Shown here: positions 1-11,400 of the stretch, piece after piece | Numbering within the stretch: position 1 is the first letter of the stretch | How the letters are laid out: each line of letters begins with the position of its first letter | Source of the DNA: Amaranthus tricolor | Taxonomy: Eukaryota; Streptophyta; Magnoliopsida; Caryophyllales; Amaranthaceae | Assembly (NCBI RefSeq): GCF_026212465.1 | Contig: NC_080050.1 | Location: 4,436,144 to 4,500,143 of the forward strand | Direction of reading: 5' to 3' | DNA length: 64,000 nucleotides | Notes under the pieces: model-generated | Databases searched by the model: none | Told to the model about the DNA's origin: nothing | Seen by the model: only the letters and a program-made list of their open reading frames with translations | Position numbers and translations under genes: made by a program

Positions 1-1091
1 AATCAAGAAAAGTGACTGAAAACGATATTTTATCTTTAATAATGTTGGGTTTGTAAAAATTTTAATATTATTCATAAAATGTATTAACTTGAAGTCTTGT
101 ATTAGTTTTGGTTAGGGATTGCTGGCGGCTATAACTTCAAGCAAGTTTTGCATGGTATGTACCTTAATCTATTGAAATGAGTATACGTATGAATTTGATA
201 GATAGTGAATAAATATGAATATTAAAAATTATATCCGTCATAATAGGTGGGTAGGTGGTGAGTATGACTGTATGAGGTTTTATTTGTCTCATATTCACCT
301 TTTCTGTCCCATGCCCAACACCTCTCTACCTACGTATTTGCTACATATCCATATTATTTTATTTGTAAAAACATAAATTTGTATAAGTAAATATCTTAAA
401 ATTCGTATGATTAATGTATCTCATGAAACTTTAATTCTACAATATAGGTGGAGTGATAGAATTTTAATTTTTGAGTATTTGAATAGTGCATTTTTAGTTT
501 TTCTCAATAAAACCCAAGGGCGTATAACATAAGTATGTGGCGGATATGAATTAAACGAGTATGGGATAGGGATGAAATGAGTATGAGGCAGGTAAGTCAT
601 TAGAGATGTTATTGGGGTATATATGTCCATGGGCTGGCAAAAACTCTTTACATTAGTATAAGATGGATTGAACACTTATTTTTCCGTGTACTAACTTGCT
701 CGATTAATTTTTTAATGTTATATGTATAATATTCAATACTAATACGATTTTAATCAAATGATCCAGGGCATGTCCTAGGCAAGTTCGGGCCTAAACTCTT
801 TCCTATGCTACTGTGCAAGTACATCATACATGTATAAAAATTTTATTCGCCATTGATAGTGGACATGTGTTGGGTATGAAAATTTGAAGCGGTTACGAAG
901 ATGACCCGTACTTGACATCTATTTTTCCATTCCTAGTCTTCGTTGGCCAAATTTAACCTCTCTAAGAGAATGTGATGTATGTTGTGATAGATTCAAAGAT
1001 TATACTATATGCTTTCAACGAAGACAACAAATTTTACAACTAGTCATATACCACTAATTAATTTGTCAATTTATATCTCAATTTTATATGG
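1..1091. other. AT-rich intergenic DNA, no gene seen
   Basis: No reading frame here looks like a protein. Short stretches near 240-330 and 500-620 (repeated ggtgggtagg / gtatgaggc words) resemble decayed ends of the G-rich hAT-type MITE found at 25450, but no inverted repeats or target duplication can be drawn. Otherwise nothing recognisable. Confidence 0.5.
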
Positions 1092-1464
1092 AAAAGTTAT
1101 CTAGAATAATTTAATATTTTAAAGTTTTTTTTATAATAATCTCATCTATTAATTAACCATGAATAATCTCAATTTTGAGGGGTGTTTTCCTATAATGACT
1201 TGATATAACATGTTTTTTTTTAAAAAAAGATAAATTAAAATAAAAAGTCGAAAAAATATTAAAAAAATTTATGTTTTATTATTATTTAGAATTTTTATGT
1301 AAATTTTCAACTTTTTTCTCTAATTTAAAATTAATTTTTATATTACTTTTTAAGTGATTTGCTTACTATAATAGCTTAACGTTGGGATTATTCAAAGTTA
1401 ATTTATAGGTTAGATGATTGAAGGAAAATCATGAAAAGATTGGATTATTCTAAGTAAATTTTTC
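1092..1464. mobile_element. MITE, copy 1 of a two-copy family
   Basis: The two ends are inverted copies of each other: the left end reads ctagaataatttaatatttt and the complement of the right end reads cttagaataatccaatcttt. The interior is AT-rich and non-coding. A second copy with the same ends and the same interior order (a run of T/A, then a cttggtat-like or cttgatat-like word) lies at 22503-22922. No transposase is present, so this is a non-autonomous element. The superfamily is not clear because no target duplication could be fixed. Confidence 0.65.
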
Positions 1465-2017
1465 TTTCTGTGTTATGTTTGTATAAGTAAAGAATATATA
1501 CTTTGTATTTTCAAGAATCTAAATAGTCAAGTGAAATCAAAAACCCCATAAAAACATATATTTACACGCAAATTTATGTAGCTCGCCATCTAGATGGGTG
1601 AGTCAATTTTGACTTTTTAACCCAAATAATCTTGGGCATTATTATTTGTCGCCACCCTTTTTATTTTATCGCCACCCCCTCCTAATGAAATAACGAATTT
1701 GCCCCTGAACTTTAAAAATTTACAAATTTGCCATTAAAGTTAATAACACTATTATCAACTAAATTAATAAAAAAATTATTAATAAAATATTAAAAATTAA
1801 TTAACAACTGAATTTTAATTAATATATTATTATTATATTAAAAAATAATTAAACATTCAAATAAATTATTTAAATTCAAAACTAATTATTATAATAACAT
1901 TATCATAATATAATATTATATTAAAATAAAATAATTTATTACAATATTTATTTAAATAACAATAACTTAAAAAATAAATTAATTAAACAAAAAAATTTCA
2001 AAAAAAAAAAATTTAGT

Positions 2018-2077
2018 ACCAGTCGCACAAAAAGTGCGACTCGACCTAGGTACAGTCGCACTTTTTGTGCGACTGGT
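2018..2077. repeat. Double-hairpin motif, copy 1
   Basis: The motif begins accagtcgcac and ends gtgcgactggt. It consists of two 8-bp-stem palindromes (agtcgcac/gtgcgact around a 5-base A or T loop) separated by a spacer with cctagg at its centre. The whole 60 bp is also nearly its own reverse complement. It is GC-rich against a (TTA)n background. Confidence 0.85.
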
Positions 2078-2164
2078 ATTTTTTTAAAATTTTTTTTTTT
2101 TATTATTTTTATTTATATTATTGTTATTATTATTATTATTATTGTTATTATAATAATTATTATT

Positions 2165-2257
<93 letters not shown>

Positions 2258-2329
2258 GTGGTTGTTATTATTATTATTATTAAATTATTATTTTTGTTTT
2301 AATTATTATATTTAATTTATTTTTTTAAA

Positions 2330-2378
<49 letters not shown>

Positions 2379-2452
2379 TAAATAAAAATAACTTAAAAAA
2401 TAAATTAATTAAACAAAAGAAATTTTATAATTCGAAATTCAAAAAAAAAAAA

Positions 2453-2512
2453 ACCAGTTGCACAAAAAGTGCGACTGTACCTAGGTCGAGTCGCACAAAA
2501 AGTGCGACTGGT
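2453..2512. repeat. Double-hairpin motif, copy 2
   Basis: Same layout as the motif at 2018-2077, 435 bp downstream, with one change in the first stem (agttgcac) and the central spacer in the opposite orientation (gtacctaggtcg against cgacctaggta). The DNA on both sides is also duplicated: aaataaattaattaaac precedes each copy, and a gtggttgtta / gtgattgtta island follows. Confidence 0.85.
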
Positions 2513-2562
2513 ATTATTATTATTTTTTTAAAAAAATTTTATTAATTTTATTTATATTATTA

Positions 2563-2609
<47 letters not shown>

Positions 2610-2620
2610 TTTTTTTTTTG

Positions 2621-2664
<44 letters not shown>

Positions 2665-3012
2665 GTGATTGTTATTATTATTATTAAATTTTTATTTTTG
2701 TTTTAATTATTATATTTAATTTATTTTTTAAATATTATTATTATTATTATTAGTAGTAGTAGTAGTATAAGAATAAGAAATTTTAAGTCCAATGAAAAAA
2801 AGTTGTAATTTTTTAAATTGCAAGAGTAAATTCGTAATTTCATTCGAGGGGTGGCAATAAAATGAAAAAGATGGCGACAAATAAGAATCGAGATAATCTT
2901 TTATTGAAACAAACATATAGATTGAGTAAAATGTCCTAAAATCTAAATGATGGATTTCAGCACTTATAATTAGAAGATTGACTATTATAAATCTATAATA
3001 ATAACAATAATA

Positions 3013-3048
<36 letters not shown>

Positions 3049-3273
3049 GGGTTTTCTCTCACTAACAGGAGCTTCTCTCTCTGGCGATTTTCTCTGATTT
3101 CAGTGGCGTTTTGCCCTAAATCCCTCCGTGGGCAGGAGAGGACGGCGAACTTAAGTGAAGGCGGTGCCGAGGAAACCTTCTGTAAGCTGTTCATCTCGAG
3201 AATCTTCCTCTTCTCCAGATAGATATTTGTATCAGTCAAGTCGTGATAAATCGAGTGTGATTGCTGCTTCGTC

Positions 3274-4375
3274 TTGCCGATTTCTGGTGGTGCTAATACA
3301 AATCGGGTGGGGCTCAGCTGGGTTTCTGTCATCAAGGGAGCAACAGTAACTGTTCAGGGTGGTGGTAATTCTTCTAAAGCAGGTCCTCCTACCTCAGGTG
3401 ATAATTCTTCGCCTATTACTGTTCCATTGCTGCTTGTTGATATTCCCCGTTCCCCTTCTGCTTTTAATCGTTGTTCGACACGTCCTATAGCTAAGATTAG
3501 TAAGGAGGATGTTATTGATGAGGTGAAATACTGGGAAAATGCATATGTTACTAGTGCGAACCCTCCTCTCCATGTGATTGAAGGGTTTGTTCGTAGGATT
3601 TGGAAAGATCTTTTGATTGAAAAAATAGGTATGGTCAATAGAGGTGTGTTTGTTGTTAGGTTCCTCCAAAAGGAACAACAGGAGAAGGCTTGTAATATGA
3701 ATGGTATTCTGTTTGATCGAAAGCCTTTCATCGTGAAGCCTTGGGCCTCAAACATCTCCTTTGATAAATCAAGTCTCAAATCCATTCCAATTTGGGTAAA
3801 GCTCCCAAAGCTGAACTTGAAATATTGGACTGATAGTGTATTGAAACGCATAGCTGGTTATTTAGGAGTGGTGCTGAAAATTGATGAGGCAACACGCTCA
3901 AAGAGTCGAATGTCTTTTGCACGAGTCTTAGTTGAGATGAATGTTGAGGAGTCGTTTTATTCCAATGAATTTAATGAAATCATATCATAACCTGCAATAT
4001 GACTGGATTCCAATTTGGTGTTCCAAATGTTGTCAATATGGCCATAATGTTGGGGAATGTCTTATGGGTAAACAAAGGCCTTCAAACCCACTGCTTAAGG
4101 TGGATGAGGACGGTTTTAGACCTTTTAGGAAAGGTTTTAGGAAGCCTACTGTCCCAGGAAGTATAAGGGGTGAGCAACAGGATCAGCTGCTAGGTACTGG
4201 TGTGATGGATTCTGATCAGCAGGAGGAGGTAGTTCATGAGACAGTGGCTGTTGTGCACAACTCTGTATCTGTACATGAGCAGGAGGCCATCTCTGTGTCT
4301 GTACGTGTGTAGGAGGCTGTTCTTGAGGCTACCAATCATCATCAGCAGACTACCATCCATCCTTTAGTGTTCACT
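3274..4375 (+). pseudogene. LINE ORF1 (DUF4283 / CCHC zinc knuckle), broken
   Basis: Encodes a nucleic-acid-binding Gag-like protein of plant L1 LINEs. The middle (about 3500-3950) has the DUF4283 pattern, with VFVVRF, KPFIVKPW and IPIWVKLPKLNLKYW. It is followed by a knuckle of the form CX2CX4HX4C (CSKCCQYGHNVGEC, about 4029-4070). A frameshift near 3960-3980 separates the two parts, and a tag stop lies at 4310-4312. The true start is uncertain; the frame is open from 3274 with no ATG at that point. The frame runs into the CACTA target site at 4373-4375 and continues at 8327. Confidence 0.8.
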
Positions 4376-4399
4376 CAGTAGAGGAAAAAATCTTATCTG

Positions 4400-4590
4400 C
4401 TGTGTGACATTTGATGCGGTTTTTTCTTAACGCAGTATTAAATAGCATGAAAAAACGAGGGAAAAAAAGTTACTGTGGTTTTTCGAAAACCGCAGCATAT
4501 AAGGTAATTTTTGTTTTTAAATAAAATATAAAATACCTTATATGCTGCGGTTCTTTGAAAACCGCAACATATAAGGTATTTTTTATTTTT
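4400..4590. repeat. CACTA left subterminal repeats
   Basis: Repeated, mostly inverted units of the type tgctgcggtt...aaccgcagcatataaggta occur here (for example aaaccgcagcatataaggta and its inverse accttatatgctgcggttct). In known CACTA elements such subterminal units bind the TNPA-type protein; that role is inferred here. Confidence 0.75.
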
Positions 4591-5456
4591 TTTTAAAAAT
4601 GCACCTCATATTACTAGTCTTCATGAATACTATGCTACTGTTTTATTCTTCAAACTGCTTCTTGTTCTTCAAGTGCAAAAATCCATGACACCATTCTTCA
4701 CATTGCTGCTGTCTGCAAAAACCCACTACATTTTTTGCTTCTTTTCTTCTTCATCCTTCTTTTTTCTTGTTTCTTCTTAAAAACCGACGAATTGCTACTA
4801 TTTTATCGTTCTTGTTTCTTCTTAAAACCTATGAATTGCTTCTTCTTCTCAAAAACCCACGCACAAAATTGTTCTTCATCCTTCTTCAAACTTTTTGTTG
4901 TTGTCTTCTTCGACCTAACCCACGAAAAGGTGTTTTTTAGGGCTTAGTTTTTGTTAAGGTAATATATCATTTTAATTTTTTTAACATTTTACTTCTTTCA
5001 AACTTCATGGTATTTAGAGCTTAGTACGGTTGTGTACTAATTTTGTTTGTGTTTTCCCATTATAGATTACATAACTCCATTGTAGAGCACTAACATTATC
5101 ATCTAAATACCAAGGTAATTATTAATTATATATCAAGTTTTGTTTTTGATGTTTTTATGTGTGTAATTATTAATGTGATTTTATTTATGAATTTAGTTGT
5201 TTTATTATTAGTTTGTAAAAGGGTTAATTTTAGGTTGTATTATTTTTAGAAATAATTAGCTAGAGTTAGTTGAATGAATGTTATTATTATATATATACAT
5301 AGGTTTGGTTGAATAAATGTTGTTATTAGAATATACATATGAATATAATTAGGGTTAATTAGGATTAATTACTTAGTTTTAGGGTTAATTAGGGTTAAGT
5401 ATATATATTGATTTATGTGTATTTATTTTGTTTTGAATTTATTAATCACACTTAGG

Positions 5457-6834
5457 ATGATAAAAGATCGTTTTTGGATGTATGGAAACATTGAATCGTC
5501 AGAATTTTTTGATGGTGTATTAGAATTTTCTAGTATTGCCGTTGAACATCAAGTTAGGACGGGGGAGTTGGTTTTTATTGCTCATGTGTCAAGTGTGGCA
5601 ATGTATCAAAGGTAGATAGTGTTGATATCCTCAGGGAGTACATACTTCGACTTGGGTTTAGGTCTTAATATTATGTTTGGGTTTGACATGATAAGGAGGG
5701 AGTTTACAAAGAAAAAAAGTGATGTTGAAGATGTCAATAATGTGGATGTCAATGAGTATGTAGTAGATTGTGTTGATGGGTATGAGACAAATGAAGAGAA
5801 TGTCGAAAAGGATGTAGATCGTGTTGATGAGATGATGGAGGGAGTCGAGGATGAGTTAGGAAAACGTCCTTATGTTTTTGACTTGTTGACAGAGGCTTCT
5901 CAAAAGCCTTTATACCCTGGATGTTACAAAGTTCACCAAACTAACAACCGTGTTAGCAATTTTTAACATTAAGTCAAACTTCAATTGGAGTGACACTAAT
6001 TTCACAATGTTATTAGAAGCGTCAGGTGAGATGCTTCCTGAGGGAAATGAACTTCCAAAGTCCACATATTATGCCAAAAAGCTCATGTGTCCTTTCGAAT
6101 TAGAGTACTAGAAGATTCATGTCTGTCCGAATGATTGTGTATTGTATCGGAATGAAAATGAAAAGTTAGAAGAGTATCTTAGATATGGGTTATCGCGTTA
6201 CAAGCGCAAAGGGGCTCGGGATGCTAAAGGGCCCTTGGCTAAAGTATTGTGGTATGAAGGGCCCTTGACTGTGTACGGATGGAATGAACCCATTCGCAAT
6301 CTTAGTTCTCAACATAGTACTTGGCCAGTACTGTTAGTGATCTATAATTTTCCACCTTGGTTGTGTATGAAGCGTAAATATATTATACTTTCGCTTATTA
6401 TCTCGAGTCCTAAACAACCTGGCAATAACATAGATGTATATCTTGCACCTCTCGTTGAGGATTTGAGAAAGGTGTGGGATGAAGGCGTTTCCGTGTTTGA
6501 TGCACATGCTAATGAGGAATTCACCTTGCGTGCAATGCTCTTATGCACCGTTAATGATTTTTCGGCATATAGAAACTTATCAGGGTATAAGAACAAAGGG
6601 AAGAAAGCATGCCCAATATGTATCAATGAAATAGAATCCACGTGGATTCCTAATTGCAAGCATGTATTCATGCACCATCGAAAGTTCCTCCCACAAGATT
6701 ACCAATATCGTAAAAAGAAAAACATGTTCTACGGAGAGGTTGAGGACCGTGTAGCTCATCGACTATTGACCGGTTATGAGGTTTACGAACAGGTTAAGGA
6801 AGTTGAAACATTATTTGGAAAAACAGGGCGAGTG
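5457..6834 (+). pseudogene. TNP2-like CACTA transposase (Transposase_21), broken
   Basis: Resembles En/Spm TNP2 transposases. The N-terminus (from the ATG at 5457; MIKDRFWMYG) matches the transposase-associated region. Around 5880-6120 are NFNWSDTNFTMLLEA and LPKSTYYAKKLMCPFELEY, in frames separated by stops. The best-preserved part, 6142-6834, holds LSRYKRKG, SSPKQPGNNIDVYLAPLVED, FTLRAMLLCTVNDF and LSGYKNKGKKACPIC, which are hallmark blocks of the family. Stops at 5613, 5964 and 6108 and at least two frameshifts inactivate it. The C-terminal part is missing and is replaced by the 169-bp tandem array. Confidence 0.88.
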
Positions 6835-6839
6835 CAAGG

Positions 6840-7435
6840 GTTAAAATTGAAAACAATAGTCATATGCTTGAAATTACGTGCTAAGTTCGTTTTTAAAGTT
6901 TTTAAGCTTTTTTGGCACTTTCTCGCATAAAGTAGTTCAAACTTGGTTTGTTTTGCATGAAACTTGGCGCACACAACACTATTTGGTATATATTGTTGTG
7001 TTGAAATGGTTAGAATCGAAAACAATAGTCATATGCTTGATATTACGTGCTAAGTTGTTTTTTTTAAGGTTTTTACAGCGTTTTTGGCACTTTCTCGCAT
7101 AAAGTGGTTCAAACTTGGTTTGTTTGGCACGATACATGGCACACAACACTATTTGGTATATATTGTTGTGTTGAAATGGTTAGAATCGAAAATAATAGTC
7201 ATATGCTTGATATTATGTGCTAAGTTTCTTTTTAATGGTTTTTTCAGCGTTTTTGGCAATTTCTCGCATAAAATGGTTCAAACTTGGTTTGCTTAGCACG
7301 AAACTTGGCACACAACACTATTTGGTATATATTGCTGTGTTGAAATGGTTAAAATCGAAAACAATAATCATATGCTTGATATTACGTGATAAGTTGCTTT
7401 TTAAAGGTTTTTTAAGCGTTTTTGGTACTAACATC
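6840..7435 (+). repeat. Tandem array, period 169-170 bp, about 3.4 copies
   Basis: The word caatagtcatatgcttga (or a one-base variant) recurs at 6854, 7023, 7193 and 7362, giving spacings of 169, 170 and 169. Each unit includes ggcactttctcgcataaa and acaacactatttggtatata. The units can be read for 70-80 residues in one frame, but the frame shifts from copy to copy, so this is non-coding expansion and not a repeat protein. It lies between the transposase relic and the protease fragment of the CACTA element. Confidence 0.88.
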
Positions 7436-7462
7436 TATTTTCTCTTAATGCTTTCGATAAGA

Positions 7463-7767
7463 TAATGGTATTGATTGCGGCTACTACACTATCAAATATA
7501 TGAACGATCTCTTACAAGCCGTGAAGAACGTTGGAGTCGAAAATATAGATGCTGTACGTATATGTTACGTTTCTTAAATTATAATATTATATATTTAATA
7601 TTGGTAAAATCTAATGTATATGTATTATATAAACTTTTTTAATTATTTCATATCATATTTAGGTTTTATATGACACTCCAAGAGAAACACGCACTTTGAC
7701 AGAAGGGGAAATGCGCGAATTGAAAGACAAGGTGGCCGTGTATCTTTCTAATTTAATTGTTTGGTAG
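7463..7767 (+). pseudogene. Ulp1-like (C48) cysteine protease C-terminal fragment carried by the CACTA element
   Basis: Two short exon-like pieces. The first, about 7463-7555, contains NGIDCGYYTIKYMNDLL, matching the catalytic-cysteine block of Ulp1/SENP proteases (DCG, then an aromatic pair). The second, 7663-7767, starts after a tttag acceptor and encodes TPRETRTLTEGEMRELKDKV, ending at a tag stop; this is the tail typical of Ulp1-like proteins in plant CACTA elements. The upstream histidine and aspartate blocks are absent, so it cannot be a working protease. A donor-like gtatat follows the first piece. Confidence 0.75.
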
Positions 7768-7854
7768 TGTAATTAGTTTAGATTTTGGACTTTTGTATAT
7801 GTATATATATATAATTAAATTATTGTTAGATTTTAATATCAATATACTTTTGCC

Positions 7855-7855
<1 letters not shown>

Positions 7856-7934
<79 letters not shown>
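7856..7934. repeat. (AT)n microsatellite
   Basis: About 79 bp of uninterrupted TA dinucleotide inside the 3' part of the CACTA element. Open frames of alternating Tyr-Ile across it are artefacts. Confidence 0.95.
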
Positions 7935-7938
<4 letters not shown>

Positions 7939-8084
7939 CAATATATATTATATATATTTGTTTATTACAATGATTGAGTGTATATTAGTGACGAATTTAT
8001 GATTATTTACTGATTGCCATTGTGTACATTAGAAATGAATATATGCATTGGATTATTAATACAACGAAAAAAACAAAAAAAAAA

Positions 8085-8323
8085 TCATTATATACTGCGA
8101 TTCCAAGGGAACCGCAGCATATAGTGTGTTTTTCTATTTTTAAAAAATACACTATATGTTGCGGTTCTCTTAGACCTGCATCATATAATGTATTTTTGTG
8201 TGCTGCGATTTTAAACCGCAACATTTAAAATAAGTCATCTGCTGCGATCACTAATGCTTGGGGTTAAAACACAGCATATGGTGGTCAAAAAATCGCAGCA
8301 TTTGAGGTTTTTTTCCATTAGTG
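8085..8323. repeat. CACTA right subterminal repeats and terminal repeat
   Basis: Units with tactgcgattccaagg, aaccgcagcatatagtg, tatgttgcggttctct and aaatcgcagcatttgagg alternate in orientation up to the terminus ttttttccattagtg. They match the units at the left end (4400-4590), which supports one element spanning both. Confidence 0.75.
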
Positions 8324-8326
8324 ACT

Positions 8327-8446
8327 GCGAGTGGTTTTAGTGTTTTGGATGCTTCTACTGATATTTCTATCGATATTGATGCCCTTATTACTGAGGTTCC
8401 ATCTTTTATAGCGCTAGGAGCTGATTTCATCCCGGAAAATGAATAG
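8327..8446 (+). pseudogene. LINE ORF1, C-terminal end
   Basis: The frame open from 8327 to the tag at 8444-8446 is acidic (TDISIDIDALITEVPSF) and continues the frame that ends at 4375. From 4313 to 4375 is 21 whole codons, so taking the insert and one ACT copy away leaves the two halves in register. It overlaps the ORF2 start by 8 bases. Confidence 0.7.
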
Positions 8447-11400
8447 TATTTATGCTTGGAATATTTGGGGTATTAATAAGGTTAATAAGCAATTTGAAAT
8501 TGCATCTTTTGTTCACCATCATAATATTAACCTTTTTGGTATCCTTGAAGCTAAGGTTAAGAAAGCAAGATTGGGGGCTCTTTACCTTCGTATTTTTCCC
8601 AATTGGTGTATTATGAGTAATTTGAATTGGCATAGAGGTGGTAGAATTGTGGTAGTTTGGAAGAGTGAGGACATGAATGTTGATATTCTGACTTCTTTTA
8701 GTCAACTCATTCATATTTCAGTTCATCCTAGAAATAAGACTCAATTCTATTGTACTTTTGTTTATGGCTCTAGTGATAGGAAGGAGAGACTCGACCTCTT
8801 CCATCAGTTGCATGATATTAGTAAAACTTTGATTGGTCCTTGGCTTATTATAGGCGATTTTAATACTGTTGCTAATCTCAATGAAAGGCATGGTCTCCCG
8901 GTTCTACTTCGTGAAATTCAACCTATACGGGAATGTATGGCAAACTGTGATGTCCATGATCTTCACTACAATGGGTGTTTCTATACTTGGAATAATAAGC
9001 AGGTGGGTGATAGAGAGTCATAAGCAAGATTGATCGAGTACTTGGTAATGCTCAATGGGAGGAGGCTTTTCTTAATGCTGTTATGTCTTTCCTTCTTGAG
9101 GGAGCTTATGATCACTCTCCCATGTTAATTCAATTTACTAAGCAGCATAGGGGGAAAAACCGTTTAGATTTTTCATTACGTGGTCTGAAAGGGATGATTT
9201 TTTGGAAGTAATCCAGCATATTTGGGATACTCCTATTCAGGGATGTTGTAGCTTTCAAATATCTCAAAAATTGAAGATCCTTAAAAAGAGGCTTAAAGAC
9301 AAATATGGGAGAGACCAACTTCAGATAGATATTGCCAAAGCTAAAGAAGATCTACTCCACTTACAAAGTAGGATGCATGATTACCCTGAGCTCACTGAGC
9401 TAGCTGGCAAGGAGTGCGAACTCAATAAACACTTGCGATGGTTACAAGCTTATTTTGAGGGTTCTCTGCGACAGAAGGCTAAACTTCAATGGCTTAAATT
9501 GGGGGATGACAATACAACTTTCTTTCATCGTAGTATTAATCATCGTGTTCGAAGCAACATAATTAATTTCTTGCATATGAATGGAGAGGACATTTATGAT
9601 CCTGATAGGATTCAGGCTGCTTTTTTTGATCATTTCTTGAATATCTTTTCTACAGTTCCTTAATCTAAAACGTCAGTGAACGTTAACATTGCTCATAATG
9701 GTCCAATTCTTTCTTCCCTGCAAGGTAAACTTTTGGATCTCACTTTTTCTGATGACGAGATAAAAAATGCATTGTGGAGTATTCCGAATGAGAAAGCTTC
9801 TGGTCTGGATGGTTTCAATAGCAAATTTTATAAGGCCTTTTGGAGTATTGTTGGTAACGATGTTATTTCAGCCATCAAGCTTTTTTTCCTCACTGGTAAA
9901 ATGCTTAAGAGTTGGAATACAAACACTATAACTTATTTGGTCCATCACATCCTAGGGATTTTAGGCCGATTTCGTGTTGCCATGTTCTTTATAAATGCAT
10001 TTCAAAGCTTATTTGTTCTAGGCTTAAATTAGTGCTGGGTGACCTTATTAATTAGGCTCAAGGTGCGTTTGTGGCGGGTAGAAATATCATGCATAATATT
10101 TTACTATGCCAAGATCTTGTGAAGCATTATACCAGGAAGAATTGTGCACCCAGTTGTCTTATGAAGATTGATCTTTGTAAGGTGTATGATACTATGAATT
10201 GGCAGTTTATCAAGGAGATTCTGGTTGTTTTGAACTTCCCTCATACTTTTATCAAGATCATTATGATGTGTATAACTTCGACAAGTTATGTGCTCATGCT
10301 CAATGGTACTCCTACTCTTGTTTTCAGCGCAAAGAGGGGCCTTCGACAAGGAGATCCACTTTCCCTTTTTCTTTTTGTTATTGGCATATCCGTCCAGAAT
10401 TTTGAGGAATGCAAAAGGTTCCTTTGATTTTCATACTAGATGCAAAACTATTACACTCTCTCACCTTTGTTTTGCAGATAATTTGATGTAAAACTGTAAA
10501 GGAAATATTTCCTCTGTTAGAGCATTGTGTAATTATATTCTTTTATTTTCCCAATCATCTGGATTGCTAGTTAATTCAGTTAAGTTAGCTATTTACACTG
10601 CTGGAGTTCCTATAGGAGATCAGGACTATATCCCAGTTTGCTTATGGTTCTCTTCCTTTCAAGTATCTTGGGGTTCCTCTTTCTTCCAAACGACTCATAG
10701 TTGATTGTGAGCAAATAGCTGACAAGATAACTTGGAGGATTAGAGCCTGGAGTGCGAAGAACCTTTCTTATGTTGCTCGCCTTTAATTAATAAATTCTGT
10801 CTTGATGGGAATCTCCACGTACTGGTGCCAGATGTTTATTCTCTCTCGTCGTGTTATTAAGACTGTTAATTCCATTTGCCGTTCCTTTTTATGGTTTGGT
10901 GTGCATGATTCACAAAACCTGGGCATGTTAGTTAGGCTACTGTTTGTAAGTCGAAAAAAGCTGGTGGTCTTGGCATGCGAAATTTGCAAGCTTGGAATAT
11001 TGCGGTTGTAGGGAAAATAGCTTGGCATGTCTCACATCTTAAGGATTCCTTATGGGTTAGATGGGTGCATGGTGTCTATACTAAGGGTGGTCGTTGGGAG
11101 ATCTTCAATGCCCCTATCACTACTAGTTGGACATTGAAGAAAATTTGTTGTGTCAAAGATCTTCTTTTGACCTGGATTAGTAAGGATAAATATTCGATCA
11201 AGGAAACATACATGGCTCAGGTGGTGCCTCATCTGAGGATTAGATGGATTAACGTCCTTTGGAATAGGCTTTCAATTCCAAAGACTTGTTTTATCTATTG
11301 GATGGCTGCTATTTAGAAGCTTAAGACAAAGGACAAACTGACGCTTATGGGAGTGGTTGATAATGATCTTTGCCCTCTTTGTGGTATTCATTCAGAATCT

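Larger units (their letters stand above)
1631..2895. mobile_element. Foldback (Mutator-type?) element with about 100-bp terminal inverted repeats
   Basis: The left end (about 1631-1735) contains tatttgtcgccaccc, ttatcgccacccc and aatgaaataacgaattt. The right end (about 2790-2891) carries the same words in inverted order, over roughly 100 bp. Imperfect direct repeats flank it: aaataatct on the left and agataatct on the right, 8 of 9 bases alike, as expected for an aged Mutator-type 9-bp duplication. The interior is a (TTA)n-rich tandem duplication of about 400-435 bp, and each unit holds a 60-bp double-hairpin motif. No coding capacity. Confidence 0.6.
4376..8323 (+). mobile_element. CACTA (En/Spm) DNA transposon inserted in the LINE
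   Basis: The termini are CAGTAGAGGAAAAAA on the left (CACTA mutated to CAGTA) and, on the complement of the right end, CACTAATGGAAAAAA; 12 of 15 bases agree. A 3-bp target duplication ACT flanks it (4373-4375 and 8324-8326), as expected for CACTA elements. Subterminal repeats with the core ctgcggtt / aaccgcag cluster at both ends. Inside are a TNP2 transposase relic, a tandem array and a Ulp1-like protease fragment. About 3.95 kb is short for an autonomous CACTA, and the coding parts are broken. Confidence 0.92.

Noticed and set aside
2065..2283. Open frame of almost pure Tyr on the plus strand
   Set aside because: It is a translation of the (TTA)n microsatellite and has no protein character.
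6840..7435. CRISPR array
   Set aside because: Units are long, contiguous and without spacers, and the host is a plant nuclear genome.
6878..7465. Repeat protein with LVYIVVLKWLESK units
   Set aside because: The frame changes between units and the repeats are non-coding DNA units of 169-170 bp within a transposon.
7753..8002. Tyr-Ile repeat frames on both strands (also at 14643-14862, 42002-42388, 46573-47287)
   Set aside because: Artefacts of (AT)n tracts; the same tract is open in both directions.
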